Part shown: piece after piece, positions 29,269 through 40,080 of the stretch
How positions within the stretch are numbered: the first letter of the stretch is position 1
Layout of the letters: each line of letters starts with the position of its first letter
NCBI RefSeq assembly: GCF_004803715.2
Contig: NZ_CP039383.2
Location: 186,001 to 250,000 of the forward strand
DNA: 64,000 bases
Reading direction: 5' to 3'
Source of the DNA: Luteimonas yindakuii
GTDB lineage: Bacteria > Pseudomonadota > Gammaproteobacteria > Xanthomonadales > Xanthomonadaceae
Notes under the pieces: model-generated
Database searches by the model: none
Seen by the model: the letters and a program-made list of their open reading frames with translations, nothing else
What the model was told of the DNA's origin: nothing
Translations under genes and position numbers: made by a program

Positions 29269-29589
29269 TCAGCGCGGCTTGGCCGGGAACGGAAACGGGG
29301 TGACCACGCGTTCGCCGGATTCGGCATCGCGGATCGCCGACTGCCCCTTGCGCTCGACCTCCTCCACCCGCAGCACGCTCTGCATCGGCAGGTGCAGGAC
29401 GCGGGTTTCGCCGAACTCGCTGCGCAGGCGCTCTTCGGTGGGGTCGACCACCAGCGTGTCGTGGACATCGAACACCAGCTCGGCGACCTCGACGAAGCCC
29501 CACAGGCTGCCACTGGCCACGCGGCGCGCGTACAGCTCGTAGACGCGGCCGTGGTTGAGGAAACTGATCTTGTACAGCGGCTTGGACAT
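29269..29589 (-). CDS. DUF1820 family protein
   Basis: A 106-residue cytosolic protein starting MSKPLYKISFLNHGRVYELYA with LWGFVEVAELVFD and LVVDPTEERLRSEF, the conserved pattern of DUF1820. Function is unknown in the family, which is common in gammaproteobacteria. It lies between the rhomboid gene and a small lipoprotein, all leftward. Confidence 0.85.
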   Translation of the reverse strand: MSKPLYKISFLNHGRVYELYARRVASGSLWGFVEVAELVFDVHDTLVVDPTEERLRSEFGETRVLHLPMQSVLRVEEVERKGQSAIRDAESGERVVTPFPFPAKPR

Positions 29590-29655
29590 GCCGCCGATTA
29601 TAGAAGCCCGTGGTGACGGTGGTGATCGTCGCGGACGCGGTGCGCAGCGACGTCG

Positions 29656-30348
29656 TCAGTAGCCGTTGCGACGGCGCAGCCTGCGGGCGATCGCCCCGCG
29701 CGAGGCGACCGCGAACACGGCGCCGAACAGGAAGCCGCCGACGTGCGCGGCCCAGGCCACGGTGCCGAATGCCGGGCCGATGTAGGCGAACACCACCTGC
29801 AGCAGCGCCCAGATGCCGATCAGCAGCGAGGCCGGTGCGCGCACGAACTCGAGGAACAGCCCCAGCGGCACCACCACGCCCAGGCGTGCGCTGGGAAACA
29901 GCGCGAGGTAGGCGCCGATGATGGCCGACACCGCGCCGCTGGCGCCGATGATCAGGCGGTCGGGCGCGCCGATCGCCAGTGCGGCGATGAAGTTGGCGAA
30001 CGCACCACCGACCAGGAACAGCAGCAACAGCCGCCAGGAGCCCATCGCCCGCTCGGCCGGCAGGCCGAAGATCATCAGGAACACCAGGTTGCCGAGCAGG
30101 TGGGTCCAGTCCGCATGCAGGAACAGTGCGGTCAGCAGCCGCAGCCAGCGCTCGGATTCCGCCCAGGTGCGCCACAGGTCGGGCGGGGCCAGGCCGCCGC
30201 TGAGCGCACCCCACTCCAGCACCAGGTCGTGGCGCACCGCGTCGGGGCGCATCGCGGCGGCCACATAGGCCAGCCACAGCAGCCCCGCCAGCAGGGGCGT
30301 GGCCCAGCGGAACAGGGTGCGGGCGCGGGTGGGGACGGCAACGAACAT
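29656..30348 (-). CDS. Rhomboid-family intramembrane serine protease
   Basis: A 230-residue membrane protein with about six helices. The active-site serine lies in GASG (S137) and the partner histidine in AAHVGGF (H202), with an upstream Asn in HLLGNLVF (N87), so the catalytic dyad is intact. ATG 30346-30348 is selected over an ORF extending 48 residues further because the extension is hydrophilic and unlike the family. Substrate unknown. It is divergent from the FadL-like porin. Confidence 0.9.
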   Translation of the reverse strand: MFVAVPTRARTLFRWATPLLAGLLWLAYVAAAMRPDAVRHDLVLEWGALSGGLAPPDLWRTWAESERWLRLLTALFLHADWTHLLGNLVFLMIFGLPAERAMGSWRLLLLFLVGGAFANFIAALAIGAPDRLIIGASGAVSAIIGAYLALFPSARLGVVVPLGLFLEFVRAPASLLIGIWALLQVVFAYIGPAFGTVAWAAHVGGFLFGAVFAVASRGAIARRLRRRNGY

Positions 30349-30431
30349 GCAGTGGGTGCGGACGTGGATAGCACCACGATAGCAGCCGAAAAATGCGGCA
30401 GCGCGTCGAGTAACCGCACCAGACCGTACGG

Positions 30432-30437
30432 TATAGT
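30432..30437 (+). promoter_or_regulatory. Putative -10 box for the FadL-like porin
   Basis: TATAGT lies 112 bases upstream of the porin ATG, in the divergent gap with the rhomboid gene, leaving a leader of about 105 bases. The -35 region is weak. Confidence 0.35.
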
Positions 30438-30548
30438 GCGCCGCGCACCGCGGTCGGGAGGGAGCTTCCGATGGACGGGACCAGGCCGGCACAAGGCCCG
30501 GGCCGCGGCGGTGCGATTCCCCACACCGTCATCGGAGTTCCTAACCCC

Positions 30549-31892
30549 ATGCTCAGTCATTCCCGTCTCCTGACCCTGTCCGCCCTCGCGCTCGGCGTGG
30601 CCGGCGCGCTTGCCTCCGGCAACGCCGCCGCCGCCGGCTTCCAGCTCAAGGAAAACAGCGTCAAGTCCCAGGGCACCTCGTTCGCGGGCACCGCGGCCAA
30701 GACCGGCGACAGCTCGGTGGTGGTCAACAACCCCGCCGCGATGACCCAGTTCGAAGGCACCACCATGCAGGCCGATGTCACCGTCATCGACCTCAACTAC
30801 GAATTCCAGGGCACCGGCACGGACGCTCTCGGCCAGCCGCTGACCGGCAGCAACGGCGGCAACGCCGGTGGCGTGACCCCGGTTCCGGCGCTGTCGGTCG
30901 TGCACAAGCTCGACAACGGCGTGGCGGTGGGCGCGATGATCAGCGCGCCGTTCGGCCTGGCCACCGAATACGAGGATGGCTGGATGGGCCGCTACGCCGC
31001 CCACACCTCCGACGTGCGGGTGGTCGACCTGACCCTCTCCGCCGCGCTCGACATCACCGACCGCTTCTCGGTCGGCGCCGGCCTGATCGCCTCGCGTGCC
31101 GACGTGACGCTGTCGAAGTCGGTCGACTTCGGCACGCTGCTGTTCTCCAACCCGGCCACGCGTCCGCTGCCGTTCGCCCGCCCGCAGCAGGTCGACGGCT
31201 TTGCCGAGATCGAGGGTGACGACGTCGGCTTCGGCTACATCATCGGCATGCACCTGCGCCCGACCGACAACGTGGCGATCGGCGTGAGCTACCGCTCCGA
31301 GGTCGACTACGAGCTCACCGGCACCGCCGACTGGACCGTGCCGGACAACGTGCGCACCGTGTTCAACGCCAACCCGATGACCGCACCGCTGTTCGCCGAT
31401 GGCACCGTGTCCGCCGACCTCACCACGCCGTCGATCCTCAACGTCGGCGTGAGCTGGAAGGCGACCGATCGCCTGGCCCTGATGGGTACCTACGCCCACA
31501 CCGGCTGGTCGTCGCTGCGTGAAGTGCGCATCCGTTTCGACAACCCGGATCCGGATTCGGTCGAGCCGTTCGAGTGGAGCGACGTGTCGTACTACGCGCT
31601 GGGCGCCGAGTACCTGCTCAACGACGCATGGACGCTGCGTGGCGGCGTTGCGTATGACGAGACCCCGACCAGCATCGAGCACCGCACCCCGCGCCTGCCC
31701 GACGCGAACCGCATGTTCTACTCGATCGGTGCCACCTGGCGCCTGTCCGATGCGTTCGACGTCAACTTCGCCTACACCCGCATCGAGCCGGACAGCCCGC
31801 GCATCGACATGACGGAGGCGGGCTACCGCCTGTCGGGTCCGTTCGATGGCGACGCCAACCTGTTCGGTATCTCGGCGCAGTACCGCTTCTGA
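30549..31892 (+). CDS. FadL/OmpP1/TodX-family outer-membrane transport protein
   Basis: A 447-residue outer-membrane beta-barrel that imports long-chain fatty acids or other hydrophobic compounds. It has a signal peptide (about 1-29, ending NAAAA), the family's early GFQLKENSVKSQGTSFAGT and NNPAAMT plug-region motif, many alternating strands, and a terminal aromatic (YRF) for barrel assembly. ATG 30549 is preceded by CGGAG. A strong terminator follows. The exact substrate cannot be read from sequence. Confidence 0.93.
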   Translation: MLSHSRLLTLSALALGVAGALASGNAAAAGFQLKENSVKSQGTSFAGTAAKTGDSSVVVNNPAAMTQFEGTTMQADVTVIDLNYEFQGTGTDALGQPLTGSNGGNAGGVTPVPALSVVHKLDNGVAVGAMISAPFGLATEYEDGWMGRYAAHTSDVRVVDLTLSAALDITDRFSVGAGLIASRADVTLSKSVDFGTLLFSNPATRPLPFARPQQVDGFAEIEGDDVGFGYIIGMHLRPTDNVAIGVSYRSEVDYELTGTADWTVPDNVRTVFNANPMTAPLFADGTVSADLTTPSILNVGVSWKATDRLALMGTYAHTGWSSLREVRIRFDNPDPDSVEPFEWSDVSYYALGAEYLLNDAWTLRGGVAYDETPTSIEHRTPRLPDANRMFYSIGATWRLSDAFDVNFAYTRIEPDSPRIDMTEAGYRLSGPFDGDANLFGISAQYRF

Positions 31893-31920
31893 GTCTGCTG
31901 TAGCTCAAGCGTCATCCCGA

Positions 31921-31949
31921 AAAGCCCCGCTTCGGCGGGGCTTTTTCTT
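31921..31949 (+). terminator. Rho-independent terminator of the FadL-like gene
   Basis: Stem AAAGCCCCGC/GCGGGGCTTT with a TTCG-type loop, running into TTTTTCTT, 28 bases after the stop codon. It is a textbook intrinsic terminator. Confidence 0.92.
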
Positions 31950-32028
31950 GGCTCTCTCCAAACTCCGGGCAATGGACCACAGCTGGAGTGTTCATGCGGC
32001 CGCGAGCTGCTCCGTGGTGATCCGCGCT

Positions 32029-32147
32029 GCCCGTCGCGCGCACCGGGGGATGTGCTCCCCCGGCCGGAGTCCGCGTCCAGCTACCACGGCCGGCCGCCGG
32101 CCATCCATGGCCGGCTGGGAGCACACCCCCCGGTGCACGCGACGGGC
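32029..32147 (-). repeat. Hairpin unit 2A (119 bp)
   Basis: Left arm 32029-32059 pairs with right arm 32117-32147 at 29 of 31 positions. Both mismatches are G-U wobbles on the minus strand. The 57-base interior matches unit 1A at 56 positions. Confidence 0.85.
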
Positions 32148-32274
32148 TCGGGCATTCGTCGGGTCCGGCACGAAAAACAACAGCGGTTACTGCAGGTGTC
32201 GCCTGCAACCCACCACGCTCGTTCGTTCGGCAGCGTAGGCATGGAGGTCAACAGCGGCGGCAGCCGAAAGTTGT

Positions 32275-32316
32275 CGACTACCACGACTACCGCGACTACC
32301 ACGACGGCCACGACGG
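32275..32316. repeat. 9-bp tandem repeat
   Basis: About 4.7 copies of CGACTACCA, the last two with variant CGACGGCCA. It lies inside the spacer of composite repeat copy 2 and has no counterpart in copy 1, which accounts for part of the length difference. Confidence 0.8.
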
Positions 32317-32363
32317 CCTGACGTTTCTGCCGTTGACCGTCTCCCGACGCAACGCCGGTTCGG

Positions 32364-32479
32364 AGCCCGCCGCGGACGCAGGGGGATGTCCAGAGTCGGC
32401 CATGGATGGCCGGCGGCCGGATTTGGTAGCAGGACGCGGAGATATCCGGCCGGGCATCCCCCTGTGGCCGTGGCGGGCT
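32364..32479 (+). repeat. Hairpin unit 2B (116 bp)
   Basis: Left arm 32364-32391 pairs with right arm 32452-32479 at 24 of 28 positions; three of the four mismatches are G-U wobbles on the plus strand. The interior is diverged from 1B but keeps the CGGCCATGGATGGCCG core. Confidence 0.8.
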
Positions 32480-32547
32480 GCCGGGACTCACACTGGCACC
32501 ATCGGTCGTCCTGCGGCGGTGGTGGCCGACCGGATTCACAGGCAATC

Positions 32548-32585
32548 TCGTCCCCCTGCGGCCGCGGTGGGCCGCGACACTGCCG
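32548..32585 (+). repeat. Orphan right arm of hairpin unit B
   Basis: GTCCCCCTGCGGCCGCGG and the following GTGGGCC GCGACACTGC resemble the right arm and flank of unit 1B (21397-21430). It appears to be a fragment of a further copy, without its partner arm. Confidence 0.5.
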
Positions 32586-32670
32586 CTCAAGCGCGAGAGC
32601 CGAATCCCTCCCCTGGTCCCTCCCGATCGGGCGGACGCTCACCAGGCGTCCCGCGCTGCCACTTACAGGA

Positions 32671-33588
32671 TCAGCCCGACAGCCGCTCCAGCAGCCAGGC
32701 CCATGCCGGCAGCGTGGCGAGCGACAGCACGATGCCGTAGCCAACCAGCGCGGCAACGAGGCGCGGGGCAAGACCATGCGAGATCGCCAGCGCGGCGGCG
32801 GTGATCATGCTGGGCATCGCCGACTCGAGCACGTTGGCTTCGAACATCGGCGACGGCATCCGGAACGCCAGTGACAGCAGCAAGGCGCAGGCCGGCATCA
32901 CCACCAGCTTGATCACCAGCCCGGCGGCGAGCGGACGCAACTCGTCACGCGGCAGGCGCAGGCGGATGGACAGCCCCACCGCCAGCATCACCAGCGGCAG
33001 CAGCGCGTCCGCAAGCTTCTGCAACCCGCCGGCGATCCACGTCGGGGGCTGCTCCGGCATCACCGTCAGGCCGACCACCAGCGCCCACAGCGGCGGGAAG
33101 CGCACGATGCGCGCCACGATCTCGCGCATCCCCGGCGGCGCATCGCCGGAGTAGCGCGCCAGCACGTACAGGCCGAACGTCGACAGCAGCACGAAGGTGC
33201 CGAACTGGTCGTACACCACCGCATACGGCAGCGCCTCGTCGCCAAGCAGCGCGCGCACCATCGGGAAGCCGATGAAACTGCTGTTTCCCAGCACGGTGAG
33301 CAGAAGCAACGCCCCGGTCTCGTCGCGGCGCAGGCGCAACACGCGGGTGAGCGCCAGCACCAGCGCCGTGCTGGCCACGGCGAGCAGCCACGGCGTCACC
33401 GCCACCCCGACCAGCGAGGGATCGAAGCGCAGCCGCGGCACGTAGATCAGCACCGCGGCCGGCAGGCAGACGTACAGCACCACGCGGTTGAGCGTCTCGG
33501 CCGCGCTTTCGGGCAGGACCTCGAGGCGCGCGAACAGCATCCCCAGCGCGAGCATCGCCAGGATCAGGGCGAAGGCGTCAACGGCCAT
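32671..33588 (-). CDS. AEC-family membrane transporter
   Basis: A 305-residue membrane protein with about 10 helices, starting MAVDAFALILAMLALGMLFA, with LLLTVLGNSSFIGFPMVRAL and AMPSMITAAALA typical of the auxin efflux carrier (AEC) superfamily. These carry organic acids such as malate out of or into cells; the substrate here cannot be decided. It lies downstream of putA on the same strand, but a strong hairpin separates them, so co-transcription is doubtful. Confidence 0.88.
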   Translation of the reverse strand: MAVDAFALILAMLALGMLFARLEVLPESAAETLNRVVLYVCLPAAVLIYVPRLRFDPSLVGVAVTPWLLAVASTALVLALTRVLRLRRDETGALLLLTVLGNSSFIGFPMVRALLGDEALPYAVVYDQFGTFVLLSTFGLYVLARYSGDAPPGMREIVARIVRFPPLWALVVGLTVMPEQPPTWIAGGLQKLADALLPLVMLAVGLSIRLRLPRDELRPLAAGLVIKLVVMPACALLLSLAFRMPSPMFEANVLESAMPSMITAAALAISHGLAPRLVAALVGYGIVLSLATLPAWAWLLERLSG

Positions 33589-33631
33589 GGCGGGTGCGGG
33601 CAGGTGGCATGTGGGCAGGGTCGTGAGACGA

Positions 33632-33657
33632 CGACGCCACGGCGGACCGTGGCGTCG
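33632..33657 (-). terminator. Strong hairpin downstream of putA
   Basis: A perfect 11-bp GC-rich stem (33632-33642 with 33647-33657) with a 4-base loop, 34 bp past the putA stop. No T-tract follows on either strand. Possible terminator or transcript-stabilising structure. Confidence 0.45.
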
Positions 33658-33690
33658 GCTCGATGCGCGCGTGCGTGTGCTCGCGCGCGG

Positions 33691-36600
33691 TCAGTCTTCC
33701 AGCGTCAGCAGCGATGCGTTGCCGCCGGCCGCGGTGGTGTTGATGGTCACCGCCTTCTCGGTGGCGAAGCGCGGCAGGTAGTGCGGGCCGCCGGCCTTCG
33801 GTCCGGTGCCCGACAGGCCCTGGCCACCGAACGGCTGCACGCCGACCACCGCGCCGATCTGGTTGCGGTTGACGTAGACGTTGCCCACCCGCACCCGCGA
33901 GGCGATCTTCTCGATCGTCTCGTCGATGCGCGAATGGATGCCCAGGGTCAGCCCGTAGCCGGTGGTGTTGATGTGGTCGATCACCTGGTCGAGCTCGCTG
34001 GCCTTCCAGCGGATCACGTGCAGCGCCGGACCGAACTTCTCGTGGTCGAGCTGCGACAGCGACTTCAGCTCCCACGCGTGCGGCAGGAAGAAGGTGCCGT
34101 GTTCCATTGCCGGGGTGGCCGGCGCGGTCGCGATCAGGCGCGCCTCCGAACCCATGCGCTCGGCATGCTGCTCGAGCATGCGCACCGCCTCGTCGTCGAT
34201 CACCGGGCCGACATCGGTCGACAGCAGCGCCGGGTCGCCCACGCGCAGCCGCGCCATCGCGCCGGCCAGCATTTCGATCACCCTGTCGGCGATGTCGTCC
34301 TGCACGAACAGCACCCGTGCCGCCGAGCAGCGCTGGCCGGCCGAAGTAAAGGCCGAGCCCAGCACGTCCTTGACCAGTTGCTCGGGCAGCGAGGACGAAT
34401 CGGCGATCAGTGCGTTCTGCCCGCCGGTCTCCGCGATCAGCACCGCGATCGCGGCATCGCGCGCGGCCAGCGCGCGGTTGATCGCCCGCGCGGTGAAGGT
34501 CGAACCGGTGAACGCCACCCCGGCCACGCGATCGTCGCGGGTCAGCGCACTGCCGACCGTGGCGCCGTCGCCGGGCAGGAACTGCAGCACGTCGGCAGGC
34601 ACGCCGGCCTCGTGCAGCAGTTCGACCGCGTAATAGCCGGTGAGCGTGGTCTGTTCGGCCGGCTTGGCGATCACGCTGTTGCCGGCGGCCAGCGCCGCGG
34701 CGATCTGGCCGGCGAAGATCGCCAGCGGGAAGTTCCACGGGCTGATGCACACGAACACGCCGCGGCCGGCGAGCTGCAGGGTGTTGCTCTCGCCGGTCGG
34801 GCCGGGCATCGCCTCGGGCTGGAACAGCGTGCGTGCCTGGCCGGCGTAGTAGCGCAGGAAGTCGACCGCCTCGCGCACCTCGGCCACGCCGTCGGCGATG
34901 CTCTTGCCGGCCTCGCGCGTGCATAGCGCGATGAACTGCGGCATGCGCGCTTCCAGCAGGTCGGCGGCATGTTCCAGGATCGCCGCGCGCGAGGTCGCGG
35001 GGGTCGCGTCCCAGCCCGGCTGCGCGGCCACCGCATTGGCCAGCGCACGCTCCACCGTGGCCTCGTCGGCCGGCAGCCAGTGGCCGACGGTCTGGCGGCG
35101 ATCGGCGGGGTTGGTCACCGCGATCTGCATGCCGCCCGGCTGCGCGCCCGGCACCAGCGGCGCCGCGCGCCAGCCCATGCCGTGTGCGTTGACCTGTTCG
35201 GCAAGCTGGCGCAGCTGGTCGTCATTGGCGAGGTTGACGCCCATCGAATTGCTCCTGTCGTGGCCCTGGCTGCGGTAGAGGTCGACCGGCAGCGGAATGC
35301 GGGGGTGGGGAATGCTGGCGTAGCCGGCGATGGTCTCGACCGGGTCCTGCACCAGCGCCTCGACCGGCACGGTCTCGTCGCTGATGCGGTTGACGAAGCT
35401 GGAGTTGGCGCCGTTCTCGAGCAGGCGCCGCACCAGGTACGGCAGCAGGTCCTCGTGGCTGCCGACCGGCGCGTACACGCGGCAGGGCACGCCGAGGCGG
35501 TCGGCCGGGATCACCTCGGCATACAGGTCGTCGCCCATGCCGTGCAGCTTCTGGAACTCGTACGGCGTGGTCTTCGCGCGTGCCAGCGCCGGCAGGTACA
35601 GCCCGGCCATGCGGTGCACCGCGGCGATGGTGTGCGCGTTGTGGGTGGCGAACATCGGATACACCGTGTCCGCGGCTTCCAGCAGCTTGCGCGCGTTGGC
35701 CAGGTAGCTGACGTCGGTGTTCGGCTTGCGGGTGAACACCGGATAGTCCGGATGGCCGTCGACCTGCGCGCGCTTGATCTCGCTGTCCCAGTACGCGCCC
35801 TTGACCAGGCGCACCGGGATGCGCCGGCCGCCCTGGCGGGCGAGGTCGATGATCCAGTCGAGCACGTAGGGTGCGCGCTTCTGGTAGGCCTGCACGACGA
35901 TGCCGAACCCTTCCCAGCCGGTCAGCGAGGGATCGCGCCAGGCGTGTTCGATCACGTCGAGCGACAGCTCCAGGCGATCGGCCTCCTCGGCGTCGATGGT
36001 CAGGCCGATGCCATGGTCCTTGGCCTGCTGTGCCAGCGACAGCAGCGCCGGCACCAGTTCCGCCAGCACGTTGGCGCGATTGGCGTGTTCATAGCGCGGA
36101 TGCAGCGCCGACAGCTTCACCGAGATCGACGGCGCGGCGAACACCGCTTCCGGGCCGTCACCGCGCGGGCGGTCGCGGTGCTGGCCGATGGCGTCGATCG
36201 CCAGGCGATAGGCCTTCAGGTAGCGCGCGGCATCGGTATCGGTCAGCGCGGCCTCGCCAAGCATGTCGAACGAATAACGATAGGTGGCGTTCGCGCCCTT
36301 GCGGCTGCGCGCCAGCGCTTCGTCGATGGTGCGGCCCATGACGAACTGGTGGCCCATGATCTTCATCGCCTGGCGCGTGGCCAGGCGGATCACCGGCTCG
36401 CCGACGCGGCCGACCATGCGCTTGAAGGCACTGTGCGCATCGCGGCGGGTGTCGTCGGCAAGGTCGACCAGCCGGCCGGTCAGCATCAGCCCCCAGGTCG
36501 ACGCGTTGACCAGCAACGAATCGGACTGGCCCATGTGCTTCTTCCAGTCGGCCTCGCCCAGCTTGTCGCGGATCAGGCGGTCGGCGGTGTCCTGGTCCGG

Positions 36601-36891
36601 AATCCGCAGCAGCGCCTCGGCCACGCACATCAGCAGCACGCCTTCCTCGCTGCCGAGGTCGTACTGCTGCATGAAGGCCTCGATCGCCCCCTGGTGACGC
36701 GCGCGCTCGCGCACCCGGTGCACGAGGTCGGCGGCGGTGGCCTGCACGGCGGCACGGTCGGCTGCCGGCAGGCGTGCGGCGTCGAGCAGCTTGCGCACAT
36801 GGGTTGCCTCGTCGCGGATCCATGCGGAGGTGATGGCTGCCCGCGGCGCGGCCGGCGGCGCGGGAAGCTCTGGGAACAGGATCTCGGACAC
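33691..36891 (-). CDS. putA: Bifunctional proline dehydrogenase / P5C dehydrogenase
   Basis: Oxidises proline to glutamate in two steps on one polypeptide: an FAD-dependent proline dehydrogenase barrel (about 130-490; RLVKGAYWDSEIK, LYAEVIP, FVNRISDE) and an NAD-dependent aldehyde dehydrogenase (about 570-1040). The catalytic Glu is E821 (AETGGQNA) and the Cys C855 (GQRCSAA). At 1066 residues it lacks the N-terminal ribbon-helix-helix DNA-binding domain of the longer trifunctional PutA, so it should not act as its own repressor. ATG 36889-36891 (MSEILFPELP) fits short-PutA starts. Confidence 0.96.
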   Translation of the reverse strand: MSEILFPELPAPPAAPRAAITSAWIRDEATHVRKLLDAARLPAADRAAVQATAADLVHRVRERARHQGAIEAFMQQYDLGSEEGVLLMCVAEALLRIPDQDTADRLIRDKLGEADWKKHMGQSDSLLVNASTWGLMLTGRLVDLADDTRRDAHSAFKRMVGRVGEPVIRLATRQAMKIMGHQFVMGRTIDEALARSRKGANATYRYSFDMLGEAALTDTDAARYLKAYRLAIDAIGQHRDRPRGDGPEAVFAAPSISVKLSALHPRYEHANRANVLAELVPALLSLAQQAKDHGIGLTIDAEEADRLELSLDVIEHAWRDPSLTGWEGFGIVVQAYQKRAPYVLDWIIDLARQGGRRIPVRLVKGAYWDSEIKRAQVDGHPDYPVFTRKPNTDVSYLANARKLLEAADTVYPMFATHNAHTIAAVHRMAGLYLPALARAKTTPYEFQKLHGMGDDLYAEVIPADRLGVPCRVYAPVGSHEDLLPYLVRRLLENGANSSFVNRISDETVPVEALVQDPVETIAGYASIPHPRIPLPVDLYRSQGHDRSNSMGVNLANDDQLRQLAEQVNAHGMGWRAAPLVPGAQPGGMQIAVTNPADRRQTVGHWLPADEATVERALANAVAAQPGWDATPATSRAAILEHAADLLEARMPQFIALCTREAGKSIADGVAEVREAVDFLRYYAGQARTLFQPEAMPGPTGESNTLQLAGRGVFVCISPWNFPLAIFAGQIAAALAAGNSVIAKPAEQTTLTGYYAVELLHEAGVPADVLQFLPGDGATVGSALTRDDRVAGVAFTGSTFTARAINRALAARDAAIAVLIAETGGQNALIADSSSLPEQLVKDVLGSAFTSAGQRCSAARVLFVQDDIADRVIEMLAGAMARLRVGDPALLSTDVGPVIDDEAVRMLEQHAERMGSEARLIATAPATPAMEHGTFFLPHAWELKSLSQLDHEKFGPALHVIRWKASELDQVIDHINTTGYGLTLGIHSRIDETIEKIASRVRVGNVYVNRNQIGAVVGVQPFGGQGLSGTGPKAGGPHYLPRFATEKAVTINTTAAGGNASLLTLED

Positions 36892-37287
36892 GGCGGACGA
36901 CGCTGCGGGGGAGGGCCCGCGATTCTAGGCCCTGCACCCTGACTGGGACAGCGCATCACGAGGCGGTCCGCGGTCCCGTGCGGCCGCGTTCGCAGGCGAC
37001 GCCGGATTGACCGCAGCCCGCGCGGGCGGCGCAACGGCGCCGGCGACGCCGGGCCACGCATCGGGCCGCCTGGCGACGTGGCGGCAAATCGGCGCCACCA
37101 TGCGTTTTTCCACTGCACCGGCGCCGCAATGACACGCGGCTTGCCCCTCGCAAGCAGCGGCCGCTACCATGCAGCGATTATCCGCAGTACGCCGCCGCTT
37201 CTGCGCACGTCTCCGGCCCCGCCGGAACAGTAGATGGTCGCGTCAGCTGCCAGCCATCCGCCATCAGGCATTCGGGGTCCCATCGTG
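36892..37287. other. Gene-free region between putA and the oxidase operon
   Basis: About 396 bp between divergent putA and cytochrome oxidase subunit II. It must hold both promoters. It is GC-rich with several short inverted repeats; a TACCAT at 37165-37170 could be a -10 box for the oxidase operon. No ORF here has convincing coding features. Confidence 0.5.
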
Positions 37288-38241
37288 ATGCAAGCCGGTC
37301 GTTCCAACCCCTGGGGCATGCGCTGCGCGCTCGTCGCGCTCGCCATGTCCGCGCCCGTCACGGCGCTCGCGCAGTCCGCAGATCCGCACCGGTGGCAGCT
37401 CAACATGGGCCGCGGCGTCACGTCCACCGCCCAGCATGCCTACGACGCGCACATGTTCGCGCTGTGGGTGTGCGTGGCGATCGGCCTGATCGTGTTCGGC
37501 GCGATGGCGTACGCGATGTTCGCGTTCCGCAAGTCGAAGGGCGCGGTCGCGGCGCAGTTCAGCCACAACACCATGGCCGAAGTCATCTGGACGGTGATCC
37601 CGGTGATCCTGCTGGTGATCATGGCGATCCCGGCCACCCAGAAGCTGATCGCGATGTACGACACCCGCGATTCGGCGATGACCGTCAAGGTCACCGGCTA
37701 CCAGTGGATGTGGACCTACGAGTACATGGGCGAGGACGTCACCATCGTCAGCCGCCTCGACCGCGAGAGCGACCGCCTGCGCCAGGACCCTTCGGTCACC
37801 CGCGCCCAGCTCGAAGCGCATGGCAACTACCTGCTCGAGGTCGACAACGAGCTGGTGCTGCCGGTCGACACCAAGGTCCGCTTCGTGATCACCGCCGACG
37901 ACGTCATCCATTCCTGGTGGGTGCCGGCGCTGGGCTGGAAGCAGGACGCCATCCCCGGAATCATCAACGAGGCCTGGACCGAGATCACCGTGCCCGGCGT
38001 CTACCGCGGCCAGTGCGCGGAGCTGTGCGGCAAGGACCACGCGTTCATGCCGATCGTGGTGCGCGCCGTGCCGCGTGAGGAGTTCGACGGCTGGCTTGCC
38101 GCGGAGAAGGCCGCCAACGCGCCGCAGCCGGCCGCGCCCGCGGTCCCCGCCGCACCGGCGGACGAACCCGCCGCCGACACCGACGCCGACGCCACCGCGC
38201 GCATCCCTGCCGAGACGATCGCCGCGCCTGTCGCCGGCTGA
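37288..38241 (+). CDS. ctaC: Cytochrome c oxidase subunit II
   Basis: Copper A subunit of the aa3-type terminal oxidase, accepting electrons from cytochrome c. The 317-residue protein has a signal peptide (about 1-29, ending TALAQ), two transmembrane helices (about 55-78 and 98-118) and a cupredoxin domain with the complete CuA motif CAELCGKDHAFM. The last 50 residues are Ala/Pro/Asp-rich. ATG 37288 is preferred to a GTG-type start at 37234 because it gives a good signal peptide. It is first of a long rightward operon. Confidence 0.95.
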   Translation: MQAGRSNPWGMRCALVALAMSAPVTALAQSADPHRWQLNMGRGVTSTAQHAYDAHMFALWVCVAIGLIVFGAMAYAMFAFRKSKGAVAAQFSHNTMAEVIWTVIPVILLVIMAIPATQKLIAMYDTRDSAMTVKVTGYQWMWTYEYMGEDVTIVSRLDRESDRLRQDPSVTRAQLEAHGNYLLEVDNELVLPVDTKVRFVITADDVIHSWWVPALGWKQDAIPGIINEAWTEITVPGVYRGQCAELCGKDHAFMPIVVRAVPREEFDGWLAAEKAANAPQPAAPAVPAAPADEPAADTDADATARIPAETIAAPVAG

Positions 38242-38270
38242 TCGACCCCTCCAGACTTCCAGGCCACGCC

Positions 38271-39936
<1,666 letters not shown>

Positions 39937-39953
<17 letters not shown>

Positions 39954-40080
39954 TCCCGGTCAGGATTCCGCCCGCATCGCCGACAACCGGCGGCGGGCAC
40001 GACGCACCGCGCTGGTGATCGGCGCGGTGGCGGTCACGATCTACGTGGTCTTCATACTTTCGGGAGTGCTGGGGCGGTGA
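39937..40080 (+). CDS. Small single-helix protein, putative oxidase assembly factor
   Basis: A 47-residue protein starting at ATG 39937 within the 3' end of ctaD, with an Arg-rich N-terminus (NRRRARRTALV) and one transmembrane helix (about 25-43, ending ILSGVLGR). Proteins of this size and position are annotated as small cytochrome oxidase assembly proteins in xanthomonads. Its TGA overlaps the GTG of ctaG by 3 bases. The assembly role is inferred from context. Confidence 0.75.

Larger units (their letters stand above)
32009..32479. repeat. Composite inverted-hairpin repeat, copy 2
   Basis: This is the second copy of the element at 21051-21420, in the gene-free stretch 31893-32670 between the converging FadL-like and AEC genes. 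It comprises unit A (32029-32147), a small hairpin GCAGGT/GCCTGC (32192-32206), a 9-bp tandem repeat (32275-32316, absent from copy 1) and unit B (32364-32479). The order and inversion match copy 1. Bases 32009-32028 already resemble 21051-21070. Confidence 0.85.

Noticed and set aside
31992..32590. Several small frames in the composite repeat with similar peptides such as MDGRRP in both copies
   Set aside because: The shared peptides follow from the hairpin DNA repeats being read in several frames and on both strands; no ribosome sites or codon bias suggest translation.
33691..36891. PutA as a self-regulating trifunctional protein
   Set aside because: The N-terminus lacks the ribbon-helix-helix domain and the length fits the shorter bifunctional class.
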